Shown here piece after piece: positions 15,976 to 23,821 of a DNA stretch of 64,000 nucleotides. Within the stretch, counting starts at the first letter, position 1, and each line of letters starts with the position of its first letter. Position numbers and translations under genes: made by a program. The stretch is from Paracoccaceae bacterium. Lineage in GTDB: Bacteria > Pseudomonadota > Alphaproteobacteria > Rhodobacterales > Rhodobacteraceae. Below the pieces are notes generated by a model that searched no databases, had not been told where the DNA came from, and saw only the letters and a program-made list of their open reading frames with translations. The DNA is taken from positions 1 to 64,000 of the forward strand of contig JAAEZA010000017.1 of the NCBI GenBank assembly GCA_018223125.1, given 5' to 3'.

Positions 15976-17439
15976 TTATATCCCTGCCGGAATGTTCATC
16001 GGATCCCGTTCGATCTTGCGGGGGGAGTTCAGTTCCTTCCACTTGGACAGGGCCGTATGGGCCGACGGGAAGGCCGGACGCGGCACGAAACGGCCTCGAC
16101 CCGGTTGTGGCTGGGAATTCTTGCCCCACGCCCAGATCACATCCCCGCGGGACAGGGTATAGCGGGCGTTGGCCGTAACCTCGAACCCCTCAAAGACGTT
16201 GTAATCCAGCACAGAATGGTGGTTGCTGGGCGAAATGGTTTTGGAAATCTTCGGATCCCAGACAACAATATCCGCATCCGCCCCTTCCACAATCGCGCCC
16301 TTCTTGGGATAGATGTTCAGGATCTTCGCCACATTGGTCGAAGTGGCCGCAACAAATTCCTGCGGAGTCAGGCGGCCTGTTTCCACGCCTTCGGTCCAGA
16401 GCACGGCCAGACGTTCCTCCAGCCCGTTGGACCCGTTCGGAATGATGCGGAAATCATCCCGCCCTGCCCGTTTCTGTTCGGTATTAAAGGCCGCGTGATC
16501 GGTCGCGACCACTTGCAGTGATCCCGCTTGCAGACCGGCCCAGAGACTGTCCTGATGTTTCTTGTTGCGGAAAGGGGGTGACATGACGCGACGGGCGGCG
16601 TGGTCCCAGTCCTTGTTGAAATATTCGCTCTCGTCCAGCGTCAGGAACTGGATCAGCGGCTCTCCATAGACGCGCATCCCCTTCTGGCGGGCACGGCGGA
16701 TCGCTTCGTGGGCCTGTTCGCAGGAGACATGCACAATATAAAGGGGCACGCCCGCAGCATCCGCAATGGTGATTGCGCGGTTGGCGGCTTCACCTTCCAG
16801 TTCGGGCGGGCGGGAATAGGCATGACCTTCAGGGCCGGTAATCCCCTCCTTCATGTATTTCTCTTGCAGGATCGCCACCAGATCGCCGTTTTCCGCATGG
16901 ACCATCGGCAGCGCGCCCAGTTCCTTGCAGCGCTGGAAGGAGGCGAACATCTCGTCATCCTCGATCATCAGCGCGCCTTTATAGGCCATAAAGTGTTTGA
17001 AGGAGTTCACGCCCATTTCGACGGCAGTTTTCATTTCGTCGAAAATCTGCTCGCTCCAGCCTGTCACCGCCATGTGATAGCCGATATCCGAACAAATCTG
17101 GGGCGCAGATTTACGGTGCCATTCCTTGATACCGTTCACGATAGAGCCGTCCTCACCTGGCAGGCAGAAATCCACCAGCATGGTGGTGCCCCCTGCCGCC
17201 GCGGCCCATGTGCCGGATTCAAAGGTTTCTGCGGCGGTGGTGCCCATGAAAGGCATTTCAAGATGGGTGTGGGGATCAATCCCGCCCGGAATTACATAGG
17301 CGCCTTCGGCGTCAATGTATTCATCGCCCTTCAGATCCTCGCCGATGTGTTTGATCGTTTCCCCTTCGATCAAAACATCTGCTTTCCAAGCCCGATCCGC
17401 CGTGCAAACCGTGCCGCCTTTAATGACTTTGGTTGTCAT
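15976..17439 (-). CDS. hydA: Dihydropyrimidinase (D-hydantoinase)
   Basis: A 487-residue cytosolic amidohydrolase that opens 5,6-dihydrouracil or dihydrothymine to the N-carbamoyl-beta-amino acid. Visible are the metal-binding G-G-I-D-P-H-T-H-L-E-M-P-F-M-G-T, the carbamylated Lys region N-S-F-K-H-F-M-A-Y-K-G, the later His clusters (V-H-A-E-N-G; Y-I-V-H-V-S), and V-A-T-D-H-A-A-F. The length matches the family. It is the second gene of the operon and lies between the hydrolase for the next step (upstream) and the transporter. The same fold includes allantoinases, but the neighbours preTA and the M20 hydrolase support the pyrimidine role. Confidence 0.93.
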   Translation of the reverse strand: MTTKVIKGGTVCTADRAWKADVLIEGETIKHIGEDLKGDEYIDAEGAYVIPGGIDPHTHLEMPFMGTTAAETFESGTWAAAAGGTTMLVDFCLPGEDGSIVNGIKEWHRKSAPQICSDIGYHMAVTGWSEQIFDEMKTAVEMGVNSFKHFMAYKGALMIEDDEMFASFQRCKELGALPMVHAENGDLVAILQEKYMKEGITGPEGHAYSRPPELEGEAANRAITIADAAGVPLYIVHVSCEQAHEAIRRARQKGMRVYGEPLIQFLTLDESEYFNKDWDHAARRVMSPPFRNKKHQDSLWAGLQAGSLQVVATDHAAFNTEQKRAGRDDFRIIPNGSNGLEERLAVLWTEGVETGRLTPQEFVAATSTNVAKILNIYPKKGAIVEGADADIVVWDPKISKTISPSNHHSVLDYNVFEGFEVTANARYTLSRGDVIWAWGKNSQPQPGRGRFVPRPAFPSAHTALSKWKELNSPRKIERDPMNIPAGI

Positions 17440-17606
17440 GTGTTTTCTCCCTGTTTTTCCGCACCGTGTTAGCCCTAGGCCGGAGCCATACGCAGATCGG
17501 CATCGGATCGAGTTCCGTTACTTTCTGCCATTGCGGATTGCTTTCTTCGTTTCGTCAATCTTTCCCTCTTCGGCTCCCTCTGCGCGAGGCTATGGGTTTG
17601 GGCGTT

Positions 17607-18857
17607 TCACCCCTGAACCTCTGCCGTTTCCAGCACCGCGTGCATCAGCACATCTGCGCCGGCCGCGGCCCATTCCTTGGAAATCTCTTCCGCCTCGTTA
17701 TGGCTCAGCCCGTCTACACAGGGGCACATTACCATTGCAGTCGGAGCCATACGGTTGATCCAGCAGGCATCATGCCCTGCACCGGATACGATATTGCGGT
17801 GGGAATAGCCGAGCCGTTCCGCCGCGTTGCGCACGGCTGTGACGCATTTTTCGTCGAATTCAACCGGATCAAAGCCGCCAACCTTTTCGAACTCTACACC
17901 CAGTCCCATATCGTCGGCAATTTTCTGCGCTGCTGCCTTAAAGCGGCTCTCCATATCCTCAATCACGTCAAGCTGGGGGGAGCGGAAATCAACTGTGAAC
18001 ACCACCTTGCCCGGAATCACATTGCGCGAGTTGGGGTAGACGTCGATATGGCCTGCCGCACCGACTGCATCGGGTTTGTGGGACCATGCGATTTCTTCAA
18101 CCTTTTCCAGCATCCGCGCCATGCCGAGCCCAGCGTTCTTGCGCATCGGCATCGGGGTGCTGCCGGTATGGGCGTCCTTGCCTGTCACGGTCACTTGTGT
18201 CCAGGACAGCCCCTGCCCGTGGGTGACAACACCGATGTCCTTGCCTTCGGCTTCCAGAATCGGGCCCTGTTCAATGTGCAGCTCGAAAAACGCGTGCATC
18301 TTGCGTTCGCCCACAGGTTCGTCGCCTTTCCAGCCGATCCGCTCCAGTTCCTCTCCGAACTTCAGCCCTTCGGCATCCTCGCGTGCGTAGGCCCACTCTT
18401 GCGTGTGCATTCCGGCAAAAACGCCCGAGGCCAGCATCGCCGGTGCAAACCGCGTGCCCTCCTCATTGGTCCAGTTCGTCACAACAATCGGGTGTTTCGT
18501 CTTTATTCCCAGATCATTCATGGAGCGCAGGACTTCCAAACCGCCGAGCACCCCGAGAATACCATCGTATTTTCCACCCGTGGGCTGGGTATCAAGGTGC
18601 GATCCCACATAAACCGGCAGCGCGTCGGGATCCGTGCCCTCATAACGCGCGAACATATTGCCCATCGTGTCGAGCCCCATTGTGCACCCCGCCTCTTCGC
18701 ACCATTTCTGGAACAGGGCGCGGCCCTCGCCATCTTCATCCGTCAGGGTCTGCCGGTTGTTCCCCCCCGCAACGCCCGGCCCGATCTTGGCCATCTCCAT
18801 CAGACTGTCCCACAGCCGGTCGGCGTTGATCCGAAGGTTGCTTGCTGGTGCCGCCAT
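17607..18857 (-). CDS. M20-family N-carbamoyl-amino-acid hydrolase, probable beta-ureidopropionase
   Basis: A 416-residue Zn hydrolase of the hydantoinase/carbamoylase (HyuC/AmaB) group. Metal-binding segments are V-G-S-H-L-D-T-Q-P-T-G-G-K-Y-D-G, T-N-E-E-G-T-R-F-A-P, H-I-E-Q-G-P and, near the end, G-A-G-H-D-A. In this operon it most likely hydrolyses N-carbamoyl-beta-alanine to beta-alanine, CO2 and NH3, the last step of reductive pyrimidine breakdown; allantoate amidohydrolase is a related alternative. Start ATG at 18855-18857 has GGGAGAA seven bases upstream, so the six extra codons before it are not used. It is the first gene after the paired RutR-type operators. Confidence 0.88.
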   Translation of the reverse strand: MAAPASNLRINADRLWDSLMEMAKIGPGVAGGNNRQTLTDEDGEGRALFQKWCEEAGCTMGLDTMGNMFARYEGTDPDALPVYVGSHLDTQPTGGKYDGILGVLGGLEVLRSMNDLGIKTKHPIVVTNWTNEEGTRFAPAMLASGVFAGMHTQEWAYAREDAEGLKFGEELERIGWKGDEPVGERKMHAFFELHIEQGPILEAEGKDIGVVTHGQGLSWTQVTVTGKDAHTGSTPMPMRKNAGLGMARMLEKVEEIAWSHKPDAVGAAGHIDVYPNSRNVIPGKVVFTVDFRSPQLDVIEDMESRFKAAAQKIADDMGLGVEFEKVGGFDPVEFDEKCVTAVRNAAERLGYSHRNIVSGAGHDACWINRMAPTAMVMCPCVDGLSHNEAEEISKEWAAAGADVLMHAVLETAEVQG

Positions 18858-18897
18858 GAGTCTTCTCCCTGTCATGCATCTTGCGCTGGTCTTTTTC

Positions 18898-18911
18898 TGA
18901 CCATATGGTCA
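18898..18911. promoter_or_regulatory. RutR-type operator 1
   Basis: TGACCATATGGTCA is a perfect 14-bp palindrome. It matches the published RutR consensus TTGACCA-N2-TGGTCAA except in the outer left base. It lies in the divergent region between the hydrolase operon (start 18857) and the first RutR-like gene (start 18966). Confidence 0.85.
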
Positions 18912-18928
18912 AGACTATGGATGCACCC

Positions 18929-18942
18929 TGACCATTCGGTCA
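18929..18942. promoter_or_regulatory. RutR-type operator 2
   Basis: TGACCATTCGGTCA, a near palindrome with the same half-sites, is centred 31 bases (about three helical turns) from operator 1 and 24 bases before the first RutR-like gene. Confidence 0.8.
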
Positions 18943-18965
18943 AGAAATTTCTGAAAGTGCTTTGA

Positions 18966-19601
18966 ATGAACCCGGATACTGTCCCTGCCCGCAAACAAAA
19001 TAAGCGCCGCGAAAAAGAAGTGGCTATTTTGCAGGCAGCAGAGAAAGTCTTTGCAGAGGAAGGGTTTGGCGGCGCAACCATGCAACTGATTGCAGATGCC
19101 GCACAGCTGCCCAAAGCCAATGTGCACTATTATTTTTCAACAAAAGAAGAACTTTACCGGCAGGTGGTTTCCAATATTTTTGACGTCTGGCTGCAAGCCG
19201 CTGGCAGCTTTGAGGAATCCGACGGGCCTGCCGAAGGGATCGGTGCCTATATCGACGCCAAAATGGAGATCAGCCGCACCCGTCCGGCAGGTTCGAAAGT
19301 ATGGGCCTCCGAAGTGATGCACGGTGCGCCGATCATTCAGGACTATCTTGAAACCACTCTGGTAGAATGGACCAACTCCCGCATTCAGGCGATAGATGCC
19401 TGGATCGCTGCGGGGCTGATGGATCCGATCAGCCCGCGACACCTGCTTTACATGATCTGGGCCACAACACAGCATTACGCCGATTTCGGCCACCAGATAC
19501 AGACCCTGAACCGCAATACTCCCCTTTCCGAAAGTGAATGGAACGCGGCAAAGGAATCCGTCAAAAAGATTATCCTGAAGGGGATCGGGGTCTCTCCCTG
19601 A
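18966..19601 (+). CDS. TetR-family regulator, RutR-like (pyrimidine regulator 1)
   Basis: A 211-residue TetR-type repressor. The N-terminal helix-turn-helix (about residues 20-65: I-L-Q-A-A-E-K-V-F-A-E-E-G-F-G-G-A-T, then V-H-Y-Y-F) is followed by the RutR-type ligand domain with the marker I-W-A-T-T-Q-H-Y-A-D-F. E. coli RutR binds uracil and thymine, and this protein probably senses the same or a related base. It is divergent from the hydrolase/hydA operon, with two RutR-type palindromes between. A second, clearly related regulator follows 37 bases later. Which of the two binds the operators cannot be told from sequence. Confidence 0.88.
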   Translation: MNPDTVPARKQNKRREKEVAILQAAEKVFAEEGFGGATMQLIADAAQLPKANVHYYFSTKEELYRQVVSNIFDVWLQAAGSFEESDGPAEGIGAYIDAKMEISRTRPAGSKVWASEVMHGAPIIQDYLETTLVEWTNSRIQAIDAWIAAGLMDPISPRHLLYMIWATTQHYADFGHQIQTLNRNTPLSESEWNAAKESVKKIILKGIGVSP

Positions 19602-19638
19602 CCTTTAGGTTCCGTCCCAAGACACAAGGCACCAGACT

Positions 19639-20280
19639 ATGGCACGCGCAGCTTCCACCAAGGGCAACACCCGAATCCAGCGCCAGAAAACCAAACAGAT
19701 CCTCGATGCAGCGCTAGAGGTCTTTTCCACCTACGGCTTTCGCGGATCCACGATTGACCAGATCGCAGCGCAGGCCGGTCTGTCAAAGCCCAATATACTG
19801 TATTACTTCGACGGCAAGGAAGCGATCCACGGTGTGTTGCTGGACCGGTTGCTGCACACATGGCTGGAACCGCTGGAACATCTGGGCGAGAGCGATAATC
19901 CGGTAGATGAAATCTGCGCCTATGTGACCCGCAAGCTGGAAATGTCGCGGGACTATCCCCGTGAAAGCCGCCTGTTTGCCAATGAAATCCTGCAAGGCGC
20001 ACCCAATATCATCGCAGAGCTGCAAGGCCCGCTAAAGTCCCTGACGGATGACAAATGCCGCCTGATCCAAAGCTGGATCGACGAAGGCAAGATCGCGCCC
20101 CTTGATCCGCACCACCTGATTTTCTCCATCTGGTCAACCACCCAGCACTACGCAGACTTTGACGTGCAGGTGCAGGCGGTTTTGGGCGCGTCAACCACCG
20201 ACCGCTTTGAAACCGCGCAAACCCATCTCGACCGTCTGTTTCGCGCCATGCTGACACCGCAGAAGGCAGATGACATCTAG
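19639..20280 (+). CDS. TetR-family regulator, RutR-like (pyrimidine regulator 2)
   Basis: A 213-residue paralogue of the preceding gene product, with the same layout: helix-turn-helix (A-A-L-E-V-F-S-T-Y-G-F-R-G-S-T to L-Y-Y-F) and the marker I-W-S-T-T-Q-H-Y-A-D-F in the ligand domain. The recognition helix differs (L-S-K-P-N-I-L-Y-Y-F against L-P-K-A-N-V-H-Y-Y-F), so DNA specificity may differ, and the second could serve preTA. The 3' end overlaps the next gene by 11 bases. The divergence of the pair is well beyond a recent duplication. Confidence 0.87.
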   Translation: MARAASTKGNTRIQRQKTKQILDAALEVFSTYGFRGSTIDQIAAQAGLSKPNILYYFDGKEAIHGVLLDRLLHTWLEPLEHLGESDNPVDEICAYVTRKLEMSRDYPRESRLFANEILQGAPNIIAELQGPLKSLTDDKCRLIQSWIDEGKIAPLDPHHLIFSIWSTTQHYADFDVQVQAVLGASTTDRFETAQTHLDRLFRAMLTPQKADDI

Positions 20281-20959
20281 GGCCACCAATTTCCTGCGGG
20301 ACCACTGGCAGTTGTTGCTGCTGGTGGCGCTCGCCTTTGCCCTCTGGCGCACGCCCGTACTGCTGCCCTTGCGGTTGCTGACCGTTTTCTTCCATGAATC
20401 CGCTCATGCGCTCGCGACGATCCTGACCGGCGGCACTGTGGTCGAGTTTGTCATCAACGCCAATGAATCCGGCCATGTTCTCAGCCGCGGCGGCAGCCGC
20501 TTTATCACCCTGTCCGCCGGATATCTCGGGTCACTCCTGATCGGGACGGCGCTGTTCCTGCTGGCGGTGCGCACCCGTTGGGACCGGCCTAGCCTTGGCG
20601 CGCTCGGCGCGATCATCACCTGCATTACCCTCCTTTACGTGCGCAGCCTGTTCGCGCTGGCTTTCGGACTTGGAACCGCTGCGGCCCTGCTGGCGGTTGC
20701 ATACTGGCTGCGCCCCGCCTTCAGCGATTTCCTGCTGCGTCTGATCGGGGCGACCAGCATGATCTATGTGCCTTATGATATTTTCGCCGATACCATCCGC
20801 GGCGCTGCGGCCCGTTCGGACGCACGTATGCTGGCCGAGGAATTTGGCGGTGCGACAGTCCTGTGGGGCGTGCTCTGGCTCGCGATCAGCCTCTGGTGCA
20901 TTTTCCTCGTGTTCCGCTACGCCTTGCGCAGCCCCAGCAACATCGCCCTGACACACTAA
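20270..20959 (+). CDS. M50B-like membrane metallopeptidase-family protein
   Basis: A 229-residue membrane protein with about six hydrophobic helices. The motif F-F-H-E-S-A-H-A (His42, Glu43, His46) is the H-E-x-x-H zinc site of the M50 family, as in the M50B-like group of small bacterial proteins. The usual second metal-binding segment (N-P-D-G type) is not seen. Its start overlaps the second RutR-like gene by 11 bases, so it is translationally coupled, but no link to pyrimidine metabolism is known to me. Catalytic activity is unproven. Confidence 0.72.
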   Translation: MTSRATNFLRDHWQLLLLVALAFALWRTPVLLPLRLLTVFFHESAHALATILTGGTVVEFVINANESGHVLSRGGSRFITLSAGYLGSLLIGTALFLLAVRTRWDRPSLGALGAIITCITLLYVRSLFALAFGLGTAAALLAVAYWLRPAFSDFLLRLIGATSMIYVPYDIFADTIRGAAARSDARMLAEEFGGATVLWGVLWLAISLWCIFLVFRYALRSPSNIALTH

Positions 20960-20961
20960 AA

Positions 20962-20981
20962 CGGGGCGCCAAGGCACCCCG
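20962..20981 (-). terminator. Weak terminator of preTA
   Basis: A hairpin CGGGG-C-GCC / GGC-A-CCCCG (one mismatch) is followed on the minus strand by TTTTAG. It lies 29 bases after the preA stop and just past the M50-like gene stop on the other strand. Confidence 0.5.
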
Positions 20982-21004
20982 CTTCAATGTTCCGATAAAT
21001 ACTC
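20981..21004 (-). repeat. Interspersed element, copy D (short)
   Basis: GCTTCAATGTTCC followed by a spacer and AAATACTC on the plus strand, without the CCGCCGG part. It lies directly after the preA stop codon (21010-21012), the same place relative to its gene as copy A. Confidence 0.6.
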
Positions 21005-21009
21005 GATCC

Positions 21010-22314
21010 TTACTCGGCAGCAACAACGCTCGGGTTGTTGGGGTGCGTGGTCCAGTCGCCATGCTCGCCCGATACAACCTGCCCCGTGCGTTCATCCACC
21101 ATTCCGGGTTCCAGTGTTTCCATGGTGATGCACCCTTCAACGGGGCAGACATTCACACACAGATTACAGGCGACGCATTCATCGTCCATCACCTCGAACA
21201 CGCGATCAGCCGACATGGAAATCGCCTGATGGGAGGTGTCTTCACACGCCGCATAGCAGCGGCCGCATTTGATGCAGTCGTCCTGACTGATCCGCGCCTT
21301 GGTCACATGGTTCAGGTTCAGATGCTGCCAGTCGCGCACATTCGGAACCGCACGGCCGACAAAATCGTCGATGCTGTTGTGGCCCTTTTCGTCCATCCAC
21401 TGGCCAAGGCCGCTGATCATTTCCTGCACCACCTTGAACCCGTATGTCATCGCTGCGGTACAGACCTGCACATTGCCACACCCAAGTGACATGAACTCTG
21501 CCGCGTCGCGCCATGTGGTGATGCCGCCGATACCGGACATAGGCAGACCGGCAGTTTCGGGGCTTCGGGCGATCTCGGCCACCATATTCATGGCGATGGG
21601 CTTCACCGCCGGACCACAGTACCCCCCATGGGAGCCTTTGCCGTCAATGGTGGGTTCCGGCGCGAAGCTGTCCAGATTCACGCTGGTGATGGAATTTATC
21701 GTGTTGATCAGGCTGACCGCATCCGCCCCGCCCCGTTTTGCTGCCTGTGCGGGATAGCGCACATCCGTAATGTTTGGCGTCAGCTTCACGATCACGGGCA
21801 TGCGTGTGTTCTGTTTGCACCAGCGTGTGACCATTTCGATATATTCCGGCACCTGCCCCACGGCAGAACCCATGCCCCGTTCGGCCATGCCGTGCGGACA
21901 GCCGAAGTTCAGCTCGATCCCGTCAGCGCCGGTTTCTTCCACCACCGGCAGGATGGCTTTCCACGCCTCTTCCTCGCAAGGGACCATAAGGGAGACCACC
22001 AGCGCACGGTCGGGATAGTCCCGCTTCACCGCCTTGATTTCCCGCAGGTTCTGCTGAAGGGGGCGGTCGGTGATCAGTTCGATGTTGTTCAGCCCCAGCA
22101 AACGCCGGTCCGCCCCGAAGATTGCGCCATAGCGGGGGCCGTTCACATTGACCACCGGCGGGCCTTCCTCGCCCAGAGTCTTCCAGACCACGCCGCCCCA
22201 ACCTGCCTCATAGGCGCGGCGGACGTTGTATTCCTTATCCGTGGGCGGGGCCGAGGCCAGCCAGAACGGGTTGGGGGATTTAATGCCTACAAATTCGCTT
22301 CTCAGATCAGCCAT
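21010..22314 (-). CDS. preA: NAD-dependent dihydropyrimidine dehydrogenase subunit PreA
   Basis: A 434-residue flavoprotein that reduces uracil or thymine to the dihydro form, the first step of the reductive pathway. The N-terminal 330 residues form the FMN-binding dihydroorotate-dehydrogenase-like barrel, with the active-site loop E-L-N-F-G-C-P-H-G-M (catalytic Cys) and V-S-L-I-N-T-I-N-S. Two [4Fe-4S] motifs follow near the C-terminus (C-I-K-C-G-R-C-Y-A-A-C and C-V-A-C-N-L-C-V-N-V-C-P). Start ATG at 22312-22314 lies two bases after the preT stop. It acts as a complex with PreT, which supplies electrons from NADH or NADPH. Confidence 0.94.
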   Translation of the reverse strand: MADLRSEFVGIKSPNPFWLASAPPTDKEYNVRRAYEAGWGGVVWKTLGEEGPPVVNVNGPRYGAIFGADRRLLGLNNIELITDRPLQQNLREIKAVKRDYPDRALVVSLMVPCEEEAWKAILPVVEETGADGIELNFGCPHGMAERGMGSAVGQVPEYIEMVTRWCKQNTRMPVIVKLTPNITDVRYPAQAAKRGGADAVSLINTINSITSVNLDSFAPEPTIDGKGSHGGYCGPAVKPIAMNMVAEIARSPETAGLPMSGIGGITTWRDAAEFMSLGCGNVQVCTAAMTYGFKVVQEMISGLGQWMDEKGHNSIDDFVGRAVPNVRDWQHLNLNHVTKARISQDDCIKCGRCYAACEDTSHQAISMSADRVFEVMDDECVACNLCVNVCPVEGCITMETLEPGMVDERTGQVVSGEHGDWTTHPNNPSVVAAE

Positions 22315-22316
22315 TG

Positions 22317-23657
22317 TTACGCTCCCTCTCCCGTAAGTGTTGCGTGAATATCCATTGCCGCATCGCGGCCCTCGGCCACGGCGGTCACGGTCAGATCGTC
22401 GCCGCCACTGGCACAATCGCCACCGGCCCAGACGCCGGAAACAGAGGTCCGCCCCGTTTCATTCACGGCGATCTTGCCCCGTTCAACCGTCAGACCCGCA
22501 TCTGTTGTCAGGGTCTGGCCAATGGCCTTGAACACCTGATCTGCCGGAATTTCGAAGGTTTCACCTGTCGGGGCCAGTTCCCCGCCTGCACTGGTGGTGC
22601 GGGCGAATTCCACAGCTGTCACCTTGCCGTTGCCCACCACACGGACAGGCTGTGCGTTGAATTCGATCCGCACGCCGTGGCTGGTGGCCAGAACCTGTTC
22701 AAACTCCGACGCCCCCATCGCGGATTTGTCGCGGCGATAGGCTACGGTCACTTCCTGTGCACCCAGCAGCTTGGATTGCACCGCCGCGTCAATGGCCGTC
22801 ATCCCGCCGCCGATCACGATCACGCGCCGCCCGACAGGCAGTTTGGTCAAATCATCGGCCTGCCGCAGTTCCGCGATGAAATCCACCGCATCGCGCACGC
22901 CTTCCTTGTCTTCACCTTCGGCCCGCAGCGCGTTCACACCGCCCAGACCAACCCCGAGAAACACTGCATCATACCGTTCCTGCAGGGTTTCCAGCGTGAT
23001 GCTTTCCCCCAGCTTCTGTTCGTAGCGTATCTCAATACCGCCGATTTGCAGCAACCAGTCCACTTCGGCCTGTGCAAAACCTTCGACCGATTTATAGGCC
23101 GCGATCCCGTATTCGTTCAGACCGCCCCCTTTCGGACGCGCATCATATATCACCACATCATGGCCGAGCATCGCCAGACGGTGCGCCGCAGACAGACCGG
23201 CCGGACCGGCGCCCACGACCGCGACGGCTTTGCCCGTCGGCGCGGCGCGGGTGAACGGATGCTTGTCCTCTGCCATCACCTTATCGGTGGCGTAACGTTG
23301 CAACTGGCCGATCAGCACCGGCTTGCCTTCAGCGACTTCGCGCACGCAAACCTCTTCACAGAGCGTCTCTGTCGGACAAACCCGCGCGCACATTCCTCCC
23401 AAAATGTTTTGCTCGAAGATTGTCCGGGCCGCGGATTCTGCCGTGCCGGTTGCGATCTGGCGGATGAACAACGGAATATCAATCGACGTTGGACAGGCCG
23501 TCTGACAGGGCGCGTCATAGCAGAAATAACAGCGGTCCGCCGCCACCAGTGCTTCGTGATCGTCAAGTGGCGGATGCAAGTCGCTGAAATTGTCCGCCAC
23601 GGCGTCCGCGCTGATGCGGCCCGCTACAATTCCATCCGTATGTGGAGAGTTTCCCAT
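22317..23657 (-). CDS. preT: NAD(P)-dependent dihydropyrimidine dehydrogenase subunit PreT
   Basis: A 446-residue FAD/NAD(P)-dependent reductase of the glutamate-synthase small-subunit type. An N-terminal Cys-rich ferredoxin-like domain (C-Y-F-C-Y-D-A-P-C-Q-T-A-C-P and M-C-A-R-V-C-P-T-E-T-L-C-E-E-V-C) precedes the FAD-binding V-V-G-A-G-P-A-G-L-S-A-A-H and the NAD(P)-binding V-I-G-G-G-M-T-A-I-D. It passes electrons to PreA. It is the first gene of preTA, with a candidate operator 55 bases upstream. Confidence 0.93.
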   Translation of the reverse strand: MGNSPHTDGIVAGRISADAVADNFSDLHPPLDDHEALVAADRCYFCYDAPCQTACPTSIDIPLFIRQIATGTAESAARTIFEQNILGGMCARVCPTETLCEEVCVREVAEGKPVLIGQLQRYATDKVMAEDKHPFTRAAPTGKAVAVVGAGPAGLSAAHRLAMLGHDVVIYDARPKGGGLNEYGIAAYKSVEGFAQAEVDWLLQIGGIEIRYEQKLGESITLETLQERYDAVFLGVGLGGVNALRAEGEDKEGVRDAVDFIAELRQADDLTKLPVGRRVIVIGGGMTAIDAAVQSKLLGAQEVTVAYRRDKSAMGASEFEQVLATSHGVRIEFNAQPVRVVGNGKVTAVEFARTTSAGGELAPTGETFEIPADQVFKAIGQTLTTDAGLTVERGKIAVNETGRTSVSGVWAGGDCASGGDDLTVTAVAEGRDAAMDIHATLTGEGA

Positions 23658-23711
23658 GCCTAGTCCCTGTTAAAACTTCGGTAGACTCAAACCCTTGCAC
23701 AGGTCTTTTTA

Positions 23712-23727
23712 TTTATCAATTGGTAAA
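23712..23727. promoter_or_regulatory. Candidate operator upstream of preTA
   Basis: TTTATCAATTGGTAAA is a 16-bp palindrome with a single mismatched pair. The core A-C-C-A-N2-T-G-G-T spacing resembles the RutR site, but the outer bases differ (TTT/AAA in place of TTG/CAA). It lies 55-70 bases before preT in an AT-rich stretch. Confidence 0.5.
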
Positions 23728-23740
23728 ATTTTTATGATCT

Positions 23741-23778
23741 GCTGAAAAAACGGGCAACGCCCGCGCCCTGCCCGTTTT
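23741..23778 (-). terminator. Rho-independent terminator of the endonuclease-fold gene
   Basis: A ten-bp stem (AAAACGGGCA at 23747-23756 with TGCCCGTTTT at 23769-23778) is followed on the minus strand by T-rich sequence ending TTTTTTCAGC. It lies 44 bases after the stop of the minus-strand gene at 23822 and may also act on the plus strand. Confidence 0.78.
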
Positions 23779-23821
23779 GTAGTCCATAAATTAAATTGTT
23801 TTAATTCAGATACTTAAAAGA

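Noticed and set aside
17433-18965. A 510-codon plus-strand frame across the carbamoyl hydrolase gene
   Set aside because: It covers the RutR-type operators and ends just before the RutR-like gene; no ribosome site or domain; antisense shadow.
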